64,000 nucleotides of DNA, from positions 1,280,001 to 1,344,000 of the forward strand of contig NZ_CP023449.1 in the NCBI RefSeq assembly GCF_002355275.1. Reading direction: 5' to 3'. Position numbers and translations under genes: made by a program. The DNA comes from Rhizorhabdus dicambivorans. Its GTDB lineage: Bacteria > Pseudomonadota > Alphaproteobacteria > Sphingomonadales > Sphingomonadaceae. The first letter of the stretch is position 1. Every line of letters starts with the position of its first letter. Positions 53,170-62,283 of this stretch are shown one piece after another. The notes beneath the pieces were generated by a model, which ran no database searches, was not told the DNA's origin, and was given only the letters and a program-made list of their open reading frames with translations.

Positions 53170-54288
53170 ATGAGCCGGTTCGATGCAATCGTCATCGGCG
53201 CCGGGGTGATCGGCCTGGCCATCGCGCGGTCGCTGGCGCGGGCGGGGCGGGCGGTGCTGATCCTGGAGCGCGAAGGCGCGATCGGCACCGGCATTTCCTC
53301 ACGCAACAGCGGGGTGATCCACGCCGGGCTCTATTATCCACCAGGTTCGTGGAAGGCGCGGCTGTGCCGGGAGGGGCGCGGCCTGCTCTACGCCTATTGC
53401 GAGGAACGGCAGGTCGCATATCGCCGCTGCGGCAAGCTCGTCGTCGCGCGGAACGATGCCGAACGGCCTGCGCTTGAGGCGATCGTGGCACGGGCGGGCG
53501 CGGCGGGCGGCGGTGATCTCCTCTGGCTGGACGGGGCCGATGCCCGGCGGATCGAGCCCGCGCTGGACTGTGCCTCGGCCTTGCTCTCGCCATCGAGCGG
53601 GATCGTCGACGCGCACGGTTTGATGCTCGCCCTGCTCGGCGAGGCGGAGGATCATGGCGCGATGCTCGCCCGTCTGGCCCCTGTGGATCGCGTCGATCGC
53701 GCCGCGGGCGCCTGGCTGGTCCATGCCGGTGGCGAACGGGTCGCGGCGCCGCTGCTCGTCAACGCCGCGGGGCTCGATGCGCAGGCGGTGGCCGGGACGA
53801 TCGAAGGGCTGAACCGGGCGGCGATCCCGCCGTGCTTCCTCGCGAAGGGGCATTATTTTTCCTATGCGGGCAGGGTGCCGTTCGATCGGTTGATCTACCC
53901 GGTGCCGGTGCCCGGCGGGCTCGGCACCCATCTCACCCTCGATCTGGCGGGGCAGGCGCGCTTCGGGCCCGATGTCGAATGGATCGATGCGGTCGACTGG
54001 GCCGTCGATCCGGGCCGGAAGGATCGCTTCGTGGCGGCGGCCAGCCGGCTCTGGCCGGGACTCGATCCCGATCGACTCCAGCCCGGTTATGCCGGCATCC
54101 GCCCCAAGCTGGTCGGCCCCGGCGATGCGGATGCCGATTTCCGGATCGATGGCGAGGCGGAGCACGGCATGCCGGGGCTGGTCAACCTGTTCGGGATCGA
54201 ATCGCCCGGGCTGACCGCCTCGCTGGCGATTGGCGATGAGGTGGCGGCGATGCTGGCGGGGCGGGTCAGCCGCCCATCGCGCTGGTGA
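53170..54288 (+). CDS. FAD-dependent oxidoreductase, L-2-hydroxyglutarate oxidase-like
   Basis: 372 residues of the DAO/GlpD-type fold: IVIGAGVIGLAIARSLARAG (FAD loop), SGVIHAGLYYPPGSWKA, the hallmark of LhgO/L2HGDH relatives, LVNAAGLDAQAVA, GHYFSYAG and LFGIESPGLTASLAIGDEV. It probably oxidises a 2-hydroxy acid using a quinone or oxygen. Its 3' end overlaps a possible small minus-strand gene by 23 bases. Confidence 0.87.
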   Translation: MSRFDAIVIGAGVIGLAIARSLARAGRAVLILEREGAIGTGISSRNSGVIHAGLYYPPGSWKARLCREGRGLLYAYCEERQVAYRRCGKLVVARNDAERPALEAIVARAGAAGGGDLLWLDGADARRIEPALDCASALLSPSSGIVDAHGLMLALLGEAEDHGAMLARLAPVDRVDRAAGAWLVHAGGERVAAPLLVNAAGLDAQAVAGTIEGLNRAAIPPCFLAKGHYFSYAGRVPFDRLIYPVPVPGGLGTHLTLDLAGQARFGPDVEWIDAVDWAVDPGRKDRFVAAASRLWPGLDPDRLQPGYAGIRPKLVGPGDADADFRIDGEAEHGMPGLVNLFGIESPGLTASLAIGDEVAAMLAGRVSRPSRW

Positions 54289-54505
54289 TCTTTTCGAGCG
54301 TTTCGGGCAGGTGTTTGCGCAATTCGTGGATCTTGCCGTTCAGCAGCGGATTGGCCTCGAACGCGGGCGAGGAGGTGGCGACGGCGATGGCGAGCACGCA
54401 GCAGCCCAGGGCGAACCTGACCACAGCCTTGCCGCTCTCGTCGCAGGCCAGAGTCGCGATCGCCATTCTCGTCACCATGCCCAACCCCGGCTTTGCCGCC
54501 CCCAA
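54266..54505 (-). CDS. hypothetical small membrane protein
   Basis: A possible 79-residue ORF (or 70 from the internal MVTRMAIA) with one hydrophobic stretch, VVRFALGCCVLAIAVATSS, and an amphipathic charged tail (IHELRKHLPETLEKI). It fills the 340-base gap between the oxidoreductase and trxB and may be real, but has no recognised family and no strong ribosome site. The stretch 54506-54629 shows no gene and should hold the trxB promoter. Confidence 0.35.
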   Translation of the reverse strand: MGAAKPGLGMVTRMAIATLACDESGKAVVRFALGCCVLAIAVATSSPAFEANPLLNGKIHELRKHLPETLEKITSAMGG

Positions 54506-54629
54506 GAAATCACCGTCCTCCTAGGCCAAGAAGCCTAAGGTCGGGTAAAGGCCGCGCGGTTGCCAAGCCGGGGGCCGGGTCCCTATCTGAAGCTTCGAGA
54601 ATCATCCATCATCCGGAGCGCACTGCCCC

Positions 54630-55604
54630 ATGACCGCTAGCCATTCGACCCGCATGCTGATCCTGGGCTCCGGCCCCGCCGGGCTGTCCGCCGCGATCTA
54701 TGGCGCGCGGGCCGGCCTTGCGCCGATCGTCGTGCAGGGTCTTCAGCCGGGCGGCCAGCTGACCATCACCACCGATGTCGAGAATTATCCGGGCTTCCGC
54801 GACGTGATCCAGGGCCCCTGGCTGATGCAGGAGATGCAGGCCCAGGCCGAGCATGTCGGCGCGCGGATGATGTGGGACACGATCGTCGACGTCGACCTTT
54901 CCGAGCGGCCCTTTCGCCTGAAGGGCGATGGCGGCACGCTCTATGTCTGCGATACGCTGGTGATCGCCACCGGCGCCCAGGCCAAATGGCTCGGCGTCGA
55001 GGGGGAGGCGGCGCTGGGCGGCAAGGGTGTCTCGGCCTGCGCGACCTGCGACGGCTTCTTCTATCGCGGCAAGAAGGTTGCCGTGATCGGCGGCGGCAAC
55101 ACCGCGGTCGAGGAGGCACTGTACCTGACCAACCACAGCCAGGACGTGACCCTGATCCACCGCCGCGATTCGCTGCGGGCCGAGAAAATCCTCCAGGAGC
55201 GCCTGTTCGCGCATCCCAACATCAAGATTCTCTGGAACAAGGGCGTCGAGCGCTTCGTGGCCGGCGAAGGCAATGCCGGGCTGGTCGCGATCGACCTCAA
55301 GGACACGGTGACCGGCGAGACGTCGCAGCTCGGCGTCGACGGCGGCTTCGTCGCGATCGGCCACAGCCCGGCGACCGAATTGCTGCGCGGTCATCTCGAA
55401 CTGGACGAGGACGGCTATCTGGTCGTCGAGAAGGGCGGCACCCGCACCAATGTCCCCGGCGTGTTCGGCGCGGGCGACGTCTCCGACAAGACCTACCGGC
55501 AGGCCGTCACCGCCGCTGGCATGGGCTGCATGGCGGCCCTCGACGCCGAGCGCTTCCTGGCCGAGGCCGATTTCGAGGCGGCGCGCGAGACCGTGGTGGC
55601 CTGA
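54630..55604 (+). CDS. trxB: thioredoxin reductase
   Basis: 324 residues, normal for low-molecular-weight TrxR. FAD site LILGSGPAGLSAAIYGARAG, redox pair CATCDGFFYRGK, NADP site VAVIGGGNTAVEEALYL and FGAGDVSDKTYRQAVTAAG at the C-terminal FAD site. It reduces thioredoxin with NADPH in the cytoplasm. Confidence 0.97.
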   Translation: MTASHSTRMLILGSGPAGLSAAIYGARAGLAPIVVQGLQPGGQLTITTDVENYPGFRDVIQGPWLMQEMQAQAEHVGARMMWDTIVDVDLSERPFRLKGDGGTLYVCDTLVIATGAQAKWLGVEGEAALGGKGVSACATCDGFFYRGKKVAVIGGGNTAVEEALYLTNHSQDVTLIHRRDSLRAEKILQERLFAHPNIKILWNKGVERFVAGEGNAGLVAIDLKDTVTGETSQLGVDGGFVAIGHSPATELLRGHLELDEDGYLVVEKGGTRTNVPGVFGAGDVSDKTYRQAVTAAGMGCMAALDAERFLAEADFEAARETVVA

Positions 55605-55610
55605 AGCCGG

Positions 55611-55699
55611 CGTCGCCCCGGCGGAGGCCGGGGCCGTAAGAGATTTGGCGACAGGCTTTTGGCAAGAGCCGCTTGCGGCCGGCCTTCGCCGGGGCGACG
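55611..55699. repeat. REP-like extragenic inverted repeat
   Basis: A 21-base arm at 55611-55631 and its complement at 55679-55699 match with a single G-T exception; the loop is 47 bases. The GC-rich core GTCGCCCCGGCGGAGGCCGG is of the type scattered between genes in sphingomonads. It lies between convergent trxB and the acyl carrier protein gene and could end both transcripts. Confidence 0.75.
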
Positions 55700-55706
55700 A
55701 TGCTTT

Positions 55707-56000
55707 CTAGCCCTTCTTCGTCTCGACGAAGCGCACCAGCGCGCCGAAGCTCTCCAGCATCTCGCCATCGACCTCGTCATCGTCGATGATGATGTCGAGC
55801 CGGTCCTCCAGTTCGGTCAGCAGGCCGGCGACCGCCATCGAATCGAGTTCGGGCAGCGATCCGAACAGGCCGGTATCTGCATCGAAACCGGCGGCGCGGG
55901 CGGGATCGAGCGCCAGGGCGTCGACGAGCACCGCGCGGACGATATCCTCGATGCTGCTGGAACCGGCAGTGCCCACCTGATTATCCCCGAAATGGTCCAA
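55707..56000 (-). CDS. acyl carrier protein (XrtA-locus type)
   Basis: 97 residues with an ACP fold: IEDIVRAVLVDALALD, the phosphopantetheine-attachment motif ELDSMAV, and the acidic helices ITELEDRLDIIIDDDEVDGEML-like region followed by ESFGALVRFV. It is divergent from the acyl-CoA ligase gene with about 70 bases between starts, the arrangement seen in exosortase-A loci. It probably carries an acyl or aminoacyl group made by the ligase/decarboxylase pair. Confidence 0.82.
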   Translation of the reverse strand: MDHFGDNQVGTAGSSSIEDIVRAVLVDALALDPARAAGFDADTGLFGSLPELDSMAVAGLLTELEDRLDIIIDDDEVDGEMLESFGALVRFVETKKG

Positions 56001-56072
56001 ACGGCGGCTCCGTAAACGGAACGGCGGGCGCGGACAAGACGCCGTTGCCGATCCCGGCGACAGCGCCTAGCT

Positions 56073-57614
56073 GTGGCGGCGATGCCCATCGCGCCCGATC
56101 CGATCCCCAGACCGCTCGACCATCTGGCGCTGACTGGCGCGCGGGATGCGCCCGCGCTCGCCGACAAGGCGGGCGTGATCGACCATGGCACGCTCGATCG
56201 CATGGTCGGTGCGCTCGGTGCCGCGCTGCTGGCACAGGGGCTGGCGCCGGGCGACCGGGTGGCGAGCTGGCTGTCCAAGCAGCGGCTCGCCTGCCTGCTG
56301 CCGCTGGCGGCGGCGAGGGCGGGGCTGGTCCATGTGCCCGTCAATCCGCTGCTCAAACATCCCCAGGTTGCGCATATCCTGGCCGACAGCGGCGCGAAGC
56401 TGCTGATCGCCGGACGCGGCCGGGCCAACACTTTGGAGCCGGGCGACCGGCCTCAGGGCTGCGCGCTGCTGATCGACGAGGAGGCCGGCGCCGCGCTGCT
56501 CGACGGAGACGATGTGCTGGTACCGTCGGTCGCCGATCCGGATGAACTCGTGGCGATCCTCTACACCTCGGGCTCGACGGGGCGGCCCAAGGGGGTGATG
56601 CTCAGCCACGCCAATCTCTGGCTCGGCGCGGTCAGCGTCGCCGATTATCTCGGGCTGGAGCCCGACGACCGCACCTTGGCGCTGCTGCCGCTCAGCTTCG
56701 ACTATGGCCAGAACCAGCTGCTCTCGACCTGGGCGGCGGGCGGCTGCGTCCATCCGCTGGACTATCTTACCCCGCGCGATGTGGTCCGGGCGGTCGGCAA
56801 GCACGGGATCACCACGCTGGCCGGTGTGCCGCCGCTGTGGATCCAGCTGGCGGAGAGCGACTGGCCGCCGGAGAGCGTCGCGCCGCTGCGGCGGCTCACC
56901 AACACCGGGGGGCGGATGAGCGTGCCGCTGGTCCGCCGGCTGCGCGCGCTGTTTCCGCAAGCGCGTCTCTTCTCGATGTATGGGCTGACCGAGGCCTTCC
57001 GCTCCACCTATCTCGATCCGGGGCTGATCGACGCTCATCCCGATTCGATCGGCGGCGCGATCCCCTTTGCCGAGATACTGGTGGTTCGACCAGACGGCAG
57101 CATCGCGGCCGATGGCGAACCGGGCGAACTGGTCCATGCCGGGCCCCTGGTCGCGCAGGGCTATTGGGATGACGCCGAAAGGACCGCGCAACGCTTTCGT
57201 CCCGCGCCTGCCGCCTCGGCCTATGGCGGCACCGCCGTCTGGTCCGGCGACACGGTGGTGCGCGACGCCGAGGGGCTGCTCCGCTTCGTCGGCCGCGATG
57301 ACGAGATGATTAAGAGTTCGGGCAACCGGATCAGCCCGACCGAGATAGAGGAAGCCGCGGTGGCCAGCGGCGCGGCGGCCGAGGCGGTGGCGCTGGGCCT
57401 GCCCGACGAGCGTCTGGGCCAGGCGATCCTGCTTTATGCGCGGCCCCTGGGCGACGGTGCCAAAACGCGGCTGATCGACTGGTTCAAGCGCAACCTTCCC
57501 GGCTTCATGCAGCCGGCGCGGGTAGTATGGCGGGATGAGCTGCCACGCAACGCCAATGGCAAGCTCGATCGCGCCGCGCTGAGGGCCGAGGCGCTCGCGG
57601 AGGAGAGGACATGA
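56073..57614 (+). CDS. acyl-CoA ligase, exosortase-A-system associated
   Basis: 513 residues of the AMP-forming ligase family: AILYTSGSTGRPKGVMLSH (P-loop), FSMYGLTEAFRSTYLDP (A5), VWSGDTVVRDAEGLLRFVGRDD (A7/A8) and PRNANGKLDRAALR (catalytic Lys). It starts GTG 56073 or ATG 56082. Coupled by ATGA to the PLP decarboxylase, followed by polysaccharide export genes, as in XrtA/PEP-CTERM loci. The natural substrate is unknown; loading of the adjacent ACP is plausible. Confidence 0.88.
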   Translation: MAAMPIAPDPIPRPLDHLALTGARDAPALADKAGVIDHGTLDRMVGALGAALLAQGLAPGDRVASWLSKQRLACLLPLAAARAGLVHVPVNPLLKHPQVAHILADSGAKLLIAGRGRANTLEPGDRPQGCALLIDEEAGAALLDGDDVLVPSVADPDELVAILYTSGSTGRPKGVMLSHANLWLGAVSVADYLGLEPDDRTLALLPLSFDYGQNQLLSTWAAGGCVHPLDYLTPRDVVRAVGKHGITTLAGVPPLWIQLAESDWPPESVAPLRRLTNTGGRMSVPLVRRLRALFPQARLFSMYGLTEAFRSTYLDPGLIDAHPDSIGGAIPFAEILVVRPDGSIAADGEPGELVHAGPLVAQGYWDDAERTAQRFRPAPAASAYGGTAVWSGDTVVRDAEGLLRFVGRDDEMIKSSGNRISPTEIEEAAVASGAAAEAVALGLPDERLGQAILLYARPLGDGAKTRLIDWFKRNLPGFMQPARVVWRDELPRNANGKLDRAALRAEALAEERT

Positions 57615-58852
57615 AACCGAGCGGACCCATCCCGGCCGATTATATCCGGCGCGATGGCGCGCTGATGATCGGTGGGCGCAGCGCCGACGAATGGATCGGC
57701 ATCGCGGGCGACACGCCGCTGTTCGTCTATGATCTGGCCATCGTGCGCGATCGGATTGCGCGCTTCCGTGCCGCCTTTCCCGGCGTGTCGCTCCATTATG
57801 CGATCAAGGCCAATCCGCATCCCCCGCTGGTCCGTGCCATGGCCGGCCTCGTCGACGGCATCGACGTCGCGTCCGGAGGCGAGGCGCGGATAGCGCTCGA
57901 CGCCGGGATGGACGCGCGGCGCATCTCCTTCGCCGGCCCGGGCAAGCGCGACCGCGAACTGGCCCTGGCGATCGAGGAGGGGATCACGCTCAACCTCGAA
58001 TCCGAAGGGGAGGCCGAACGCGCGCTGGCGATCGGGCGCGGTATCGGCCGGACGCCGCGCCTCGCCATCCGCGTCAATCCGGATTTCGAGCTGAAGGGCT
58101 CGGGGATGAAGATGGGCGGCGGCGCCAAGCCCTTCGGCATCGACGCCGATCAGGCGGCGCAGGTCGTCCGCCGCATCGTCGACGGCGGCGGCGACTATCG
58201 CGGCCTCCACATCTTCGCCGGTTCTCAGGCGCTCGATCCGCAGGCGCTGATCGAGGCGCAGGCTTCGGCGCTGGCGCTGGCCGCGCGGATCAGCCGCGAG
58301 GCGGACGTGCCGCCGCCGCACGTCAATCTCGGCGGCGGCTTCGGCATCCCGCATTTCGCCAATGACACGCCCTTAGACGAAAGTCTGGTGGGCGACGCAT
58401 TATCCGCGGCGCTCGCGGGACGCGATCCGATCCTCGCCGATGCAGAATTTACAATCGAACTGGGCCGCTGGCTGGTGGGCGAGGCGGGGGTCTATCTGAG
58501 CCGGATCGTCGACCGCAAGACCAGCCATGGCGAGACTTTCCTGGTCGTCGACGGCGGCCTGCACCACCAACTGGCGGCAAGCGGCAATTTCGGTACGGTG
58601 GTCCGCCGTAACTATCCGATATCTTTGACGAATATCGCGGATTCTGCTACGGTCGAAACCGTGTCGGTGGTGGGCTGTCTCTGTACCCCGATCGATCGCT
58701 TGGGCGACCATGTCGGCCTGCCCCGGGCGGAGGTCGGCGATGTCGTCGCGCTGTTCCTTGCGGGGGCCTATGGCGCGAGCGCGAGCCCGCAGGCTTTCCT
58801 GGGCCACCCGCCCCCGCGCGAAATAACCGTGGACGGGACAGGCATCCTGTGA
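57611..58852 (+). CDS. PLP-dependent decarboxylase, exosortase-A-system associated
   Basis: 413 residues of the ornithine/DAP decarboxylase-like fold III: LHYAIKANPHPPLVRAM (PLP lysine), VASGGEARIALDAG, HIFAGSQALDP, VNLGGGFGIPHF (phosphate-binding glycines), VVGCLCTPIDRLGDHV (active-site Cys) and GAYGASASP. It removes CO2 from an amino acid; in XrtA loci it pairs with the acyl-CoA ligase, probably to make a polysaccharide substituent. A possible promoter region of about 100 bases follows. Confidence 0.88.
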   Translation: MKPSGPIPADYIRRDGALMIGGRSADEWIGIAGDTPLFVYDLAIVRDRIARFRAAFPGVSLHYAIKANPHPPLVRAMAGLVDGIDVASGGEARIALDAGMDARRISFAGPGKRDRELALAIEEGITLNLESEGEAERALAIGRGIGRTPRLAIRVNPDFELKGSGMKMGGGAKPFGIDADQAAQVVRRIVDGGGDYRGLHIFAGSQALDPQALIEAQASALALAARISREADVPPPHVNLGGGFGIPHFANDTPLDESLVGDALSAALAGRDPILADAEFTIELGRWLVGEAGVYLSRIVDRKTSHGETFLVVDGGLHHQLAASGNFGTVVRRNYPISLTNIADSATVETVSVVGCLCTPIDRLGDHVGLPRAEVGDVVALFLAGAYGASASPQAFLGHPPPREITVDGTGIL

Positions 58853-58954
58853 TTCTAAGCATCTGTTCATGGTCGATGGAGCATTAAGCAGGTCGCGAAG
58901 TTTACGGGTTTCGGGGAACCCATCGTCGGGTGTTCTGCCCTGGAGGTTATGCGG

Positions 58955-59599
58955 ATGACCGTTGGTGCTGCCGTGACAAGGCTGGTGGGGATGATGGCGG
59001 CGGCGATGCTGATCGCTGCCCAGCCGGTCTATGCCAAGGACAAGGAACTGCCGCCTGCGCCGTTCGTGCCCGATACCGGCGCGCCGGGGGAGGACTACAC
59101 GATCGGCCCGCTGGACGCGCTGACCGTGTTCGTCTGGCGCAATCCGGAACTGGGCGCGCAGGTCCAGGTTCGGCCCGATGGCCGGATCACCCTGCCGCTG
59201 ATCAGCGACATGGTCGCGGTCGGCAAGACCCCGGCCAAGCTGTCCGATGACATTCGCGACGCGCTGTCCACCTACATCACCGATCCGATCGTCTCGGTGA
59301 TCGTCAACAATTTCTCGGGAACCTTCGCCCAGCAGATCCGCATCGTCGGCGCGGCGGAGAAGCCCGCGACGGTCTCCTACCGTTCGGACATGACCCTGCT
59401 CGACGCGATGATCGCCGTCGGCGGCCTGTCGGAATATGCCGCGGGCAACCGCGCCAAGCTGATCCGCTACGATCCCGTCACCAAGAAGCAGCAGGAGTTC
59501 CGCCTTCGGATCGACAGCCTGCTCAAGCGTGGCGACATCAAGGCCAATGTCAAATTGCAGCCGGGCGATGTGATCATCATCCCCGAAAGCATCTTCTGA
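58955..59599 (+). CDS. polysaccharide export protein (Wza-like, XrtA type)
   Basis: About 214 residues with a signal peptide (VGMMAAAMLIAAQPVYAKD). The poly_export domain begins YTIGPLDALTVFVWRNPEL and VRPDGRITLPLISDMVAVG, followed by a SLBB domain (IRIVGAAEKPATVSYRSDMTL) ending PGDVIIIPESIF. ATG at 58955 is chosen because GGAGG (58942-58946) is only 2 bases from the upstream ATG at 58949. No lipobox. It forms the outer-membrane exit of an exopolysaccharide. Confidence 0.92.
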   Translation: MTVGAAVTRLVGMMAAAMLIAAQPVYAKDKELPPAPFVPDTGAPGEDYTIGPLDALTVFVWRNPELGAQVQVRPDGRITLPLISDMVAVGKTPAKLSDDIRDALSTYITDPIVSVIVNNFSGTFAQQIRIVGAAEKPATVSYRSDMTLLDAMIAVGGLSEYAAGNRAKLIRYDPVTKKQQEFRLRIDSLLKRGDIKANVKLQPGDVIIIPESIF

Positions 59600-59630
59600 T
59601 CGGGATCGCGGGGGCGGCAGACTAGGGTCG

Positions 59631-61154
59631 ATGGAAGCAATCTACACCGAGATCAGGATAGCGCTCTACGCCATTTGGCGGATGCGCTGGCTTGCCCTCG
59701 CGGTCGCCTGGGGTTTCTGTCTGGTCGGCTGGGTGATGGTGATGCGGGTGCCCGCCTCCTATGAGAGCAGCGCCCGTATCCAGGTCCAGGTCAAGTCGCT
59801 GTTCGCCGACGGTGCCGAAAGCGACATGCAGAAGAATGTCGACCGGGTCCGCCAGTCATTGACCTCGACCGAGGTGCTCAAGCGGGTGGTGCGCACCGTC
59901 TCCAACGGTGAGCGGCCGCTGACCTCCTATGAATCGCTGTCGCTGATCGGCGCGCTGCGCGGCGGCATCTCCATCACCGCGCAGGGCGAGGACCTGCTGG
60001 AGATCAAGACCCGGATCAGCCTGAAGAGCATTTCCGAGCAGCAGACCGCCTTCATCGCCCGAAACGTCACCCAGAAGCTGATCGAGATCTTCATCCAGGA
60101 GAATGTGATCGGCAGCCGGACCAACAATGCCGAAGCGCTGCAATTCCTGGATCAGGAGCTGGCCCGCCGCGCCAAGGAACTGGCCGATGTCGACCGGCGC
60201 CGTGCCCAGATCGCGCAGGACACGCTGGGTTCGCTGCCGGGATCTGGCACCCTGGAACAGCGCATGGATTCGGCGCGCAACGAGATGATGAACCTGGAAT
60301 CGGGGTTGATGCAGGCGCGCAGCTCGCTGGCCGCGATGAACGGCCAGATCGCCGCGACCCCGGCCCAGATTCCGGCCGGTACGGTCGGCGGCGTCGACAC
60401 GCTTGACCAGCGGATCAGCCAGCTCGAAGGGCAGCTGTCCGAGGCGATCTCGCGGGGCTGGACCGAAAAGCACCCCGACGTGATCGCGATCCGTGCCCAG
60501 CTGCGCCAGCTCCGCGCCGAGAAGGCGCGGGGCGGAACGCGGGACGTGCCGATGGCACCCAACCCGGTCTATGTCTCGCTCAAGTCCATGCAGGCCGAGC
60601 GCGAGGGCAATGTCGCCGCGCTTCAGGCGCGCAAGGACCAGCTTGACCGGGCGGTGACGATGATCGCCCAGCGCCAGCTGAGCGCGCCCGCCGCGCAGAT
60701 CGATCAGGCCCGGCTCGACCGCGACTATGATGTGTTGAGGGACCAGTACAACAAGCTGCTCGCCCAGCGTGAGGGCGCGAAGCTGCGGTCCGACGCGACC
60801 GGCAAGACCGATGGCGTCCAGTTCCGCGTGATCGACCAGCCGGCGGTGCCGCGCCAGCCCGCCGCGCCCAACCGGACGATGCTGCTGACCGCGGTCCTGA
60901 TCGCCGGGGCGGTGGTCGGTGCCGGCGTCGCCTTCGCCAAGAGCCAGCTCGCCAATGTCTATACCACCACCCAGCAGCTCGCCAAGGCGAGCGGCCTCCC
61001 AGTGCTGGGCTCGATCTCCGAGGTCATCACGGCGGAGACCCGCGCGATCCGCCGCAAGCAGATGATGTGGTTCAGTTCCGCGGCGGCCGGACTGCCCGGC
61101 ATGTTCATGTTGTTGATGCTGATCGAATTCGTGAAACGGATCATGGTATCCTGA
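59631..61154 (+). CDS. polysaccharide chain-length determinant (Wzz-like, XrtA type)
   Basis: 507 residues. N-terminal helix LALAVAWGFCLVGWVMVM, a long periplasmic coiled-coil part (about 40-430, including LDQELARRAKELADVDRR) and C-terminal helices MLLTAVLIAGAVVGAGVAF and GLPGMFMLLMLIEFV. The VASYESS-type Wzz domain (RVPASYESSARIQV) is visible. It has no kinase domain of its own; the kinase is the next gene, five bases later. Confidence 0.9.
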   Translation: MEAIYTEIRIALYAIWRMRWLALAVAWGFCLVGWVMVMRVPASYESSARIQVQVKSLFADGAESDMQKNVDRVRQSLTSTEVLKRVVRTVSNGERPLTSYESLSLIGALRGGISITAQGEDLLEIKTRISLKSISEQQTAFIARNVTQKLIEIFIQENVIGSRTNNAEALQFLDQELARRAKELADVDRRRAQIAQDTLGSLPGSGTLEQRMDSARNEMMNLESGLMQARSSLAAMNGQIAATPAQIPAGTVGGVDTLDQRISQLEGQLSEAISRGWTEKHPDVIAIRAQLRQLRAEKARGGTRDVPMAPNPVYVSLKSMQAEREGNVAALQARKDQLDRAVTMIAQRQLSAPAAQIDQARLDRDYDVLRDQYNKLLAQREGAKLRSDATGKTDGVQFRVIDQPAVPRQPAAPNRTMLLTAVLIAGAVVGAGVAFAKSQLANVYTTTQQLAKASGLPVLGSISEVITAETRAIRRKQMMWFSSAAAGLPGMFMLLMLIEFVKRIMVS

Positions 61155-61158
61155 TCGC

Positions 61159-62283
61159 ATGGACGGGCCAGACGATAGCGGCAAGCCGCCGCCACGGAAG
61201 CGCAAGCGCCGCGGCTCGCTGATCGAGCGGGCCGGTTCCGTCTATGATTTCGAGGCGGTGCTGCGCGCGCGCGTTGTCATGCCCGAAAGCAACGGCGCGC
61301 CGGGCCAGGTTGTCGACGTGCCCCTGACCCAGGTCCAGCAGCCGACCCTCACGCCGCAGCCGACGCTGTCGCCACCGCTGCCCTTCGAATCGATCGACAC
61401 CGCCATGGGCGTGTCGACGATCCAGGCCGATTCCGCGTTCCCAGCCCCGGCGCCGCTGCCGGGTGCCGGCGGCAATGGCGCGTCGCCGCCGGCCGAGCTG
61501 CCTACCCTGGCCGCCGGCAAGGACCCCGCGGCGCTGCCCGCGCCCGAGATCGCCTATCGCACCGCCAAGGTGAACCGCGCCGACCTGATCGACCAGGGCT
61601 TCGTGATGCCCGATGCGGCAATCACCGCGCTCGCCGAGGAATTCCGCATCGTCAAGCGCACCCTGCTGCTCAACGCGATCGGCCCTACCGCCTTGCCCAA
61701 CGGCCGGCGCATCCTGATCTGCTCGGCACAGGCGAATGAGGGCAAGACATTCTGCGCGGTCAACCTCGCCCTCTCGATGGCCAATGAGCGCGACATCGAG
61801 GTGCTGCTGATCGACGGCGATTTCGCCAAGCCGACGGTGCTCTCCACCCTCGGCATCGAGGGGCCGGTGGGCCTGATGGACGCGCTTGGCGATCCCGACA
61901 TCGACGTCGAGACCCTGGTGATCAAGACCGATGTCGGCAATCTGTCGGTGCTGCCGTCGGGCAAATACACCAATGAGGCGACCGAGCTGATCGCCGCTGA
62001 CCGCACCCGCGTGATCATCGAACGGCTGTCCGCCAAGCCGAACCGGATCATCCTGTTCGACAGCCCCCCCGCGCTCGCTGCCTCGCCGGCGTCGGTGTTG
62101 GCCTATCATGTCGGGCAGGTGCTGCTGGTGGTGCGCGCCGACAAGACCGCCGAGGCCGAACTGCGCGACGCGGTGCTGTTGCTCGGCGGCTGCGAGGAAA
62201 TCCAGTTGCTGCTCAACGGCGCCCGCTTCGCGCCCAATGCCCGCCGCTTCGGCAGCTATTACGGATATGAAGCGCCGCGATGA
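61159..62283 (+). CDS. tyrosine autokinase (BY-kinase), XrtA type
   Basis: 374 residues. After a Pro/Ala-rich ~110-residue lead comes the kinase core: ILICSAQANEGKTFCAVNLAL (Walker A), VLLIDGDFAKPTVL (Walker A') and RIILFDSPPALA (Walker B). The tail RRFGSYYGYEAPR contains the tyrosine cluster used for autophosphorylation. It regulates the Wzz-like partner encoded just upstream. Overlaps the outer-membrane protein gene by four bases. Confidence 0.92.
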   Translation: MDGPDDSGKPPPRKRKRRGSLIERAGSVYDFEAVLRARVVMPESNGAPGQVVDVPLTQVQQPTLTPQPTLSPPLPFESIDTAMGVSTIQADSAFPAPAPLPGAGGNGASPPAELPTLAAGKDPAALPAPEIAYRTAKVNRADLIDQGFVMPDAAITALAEEFRIVKRTLLLNAIGPTALPNGRRILICSAQANEGKTFCAVNLALSMANERDIEVLLIDGDFAKPTVLSTLGIEGPVGLMDALGDPDIDVETLVIKTDVGNLSVLPSGKYTNEATELIAADRTRVIIERLSAKPNRIILFDSPPALAASPASVLAYHVGQVLLVVRADKTAEAELRDAVLLLGGCEEIQLLLNGARFAPNARRFGSYYGYEAPR

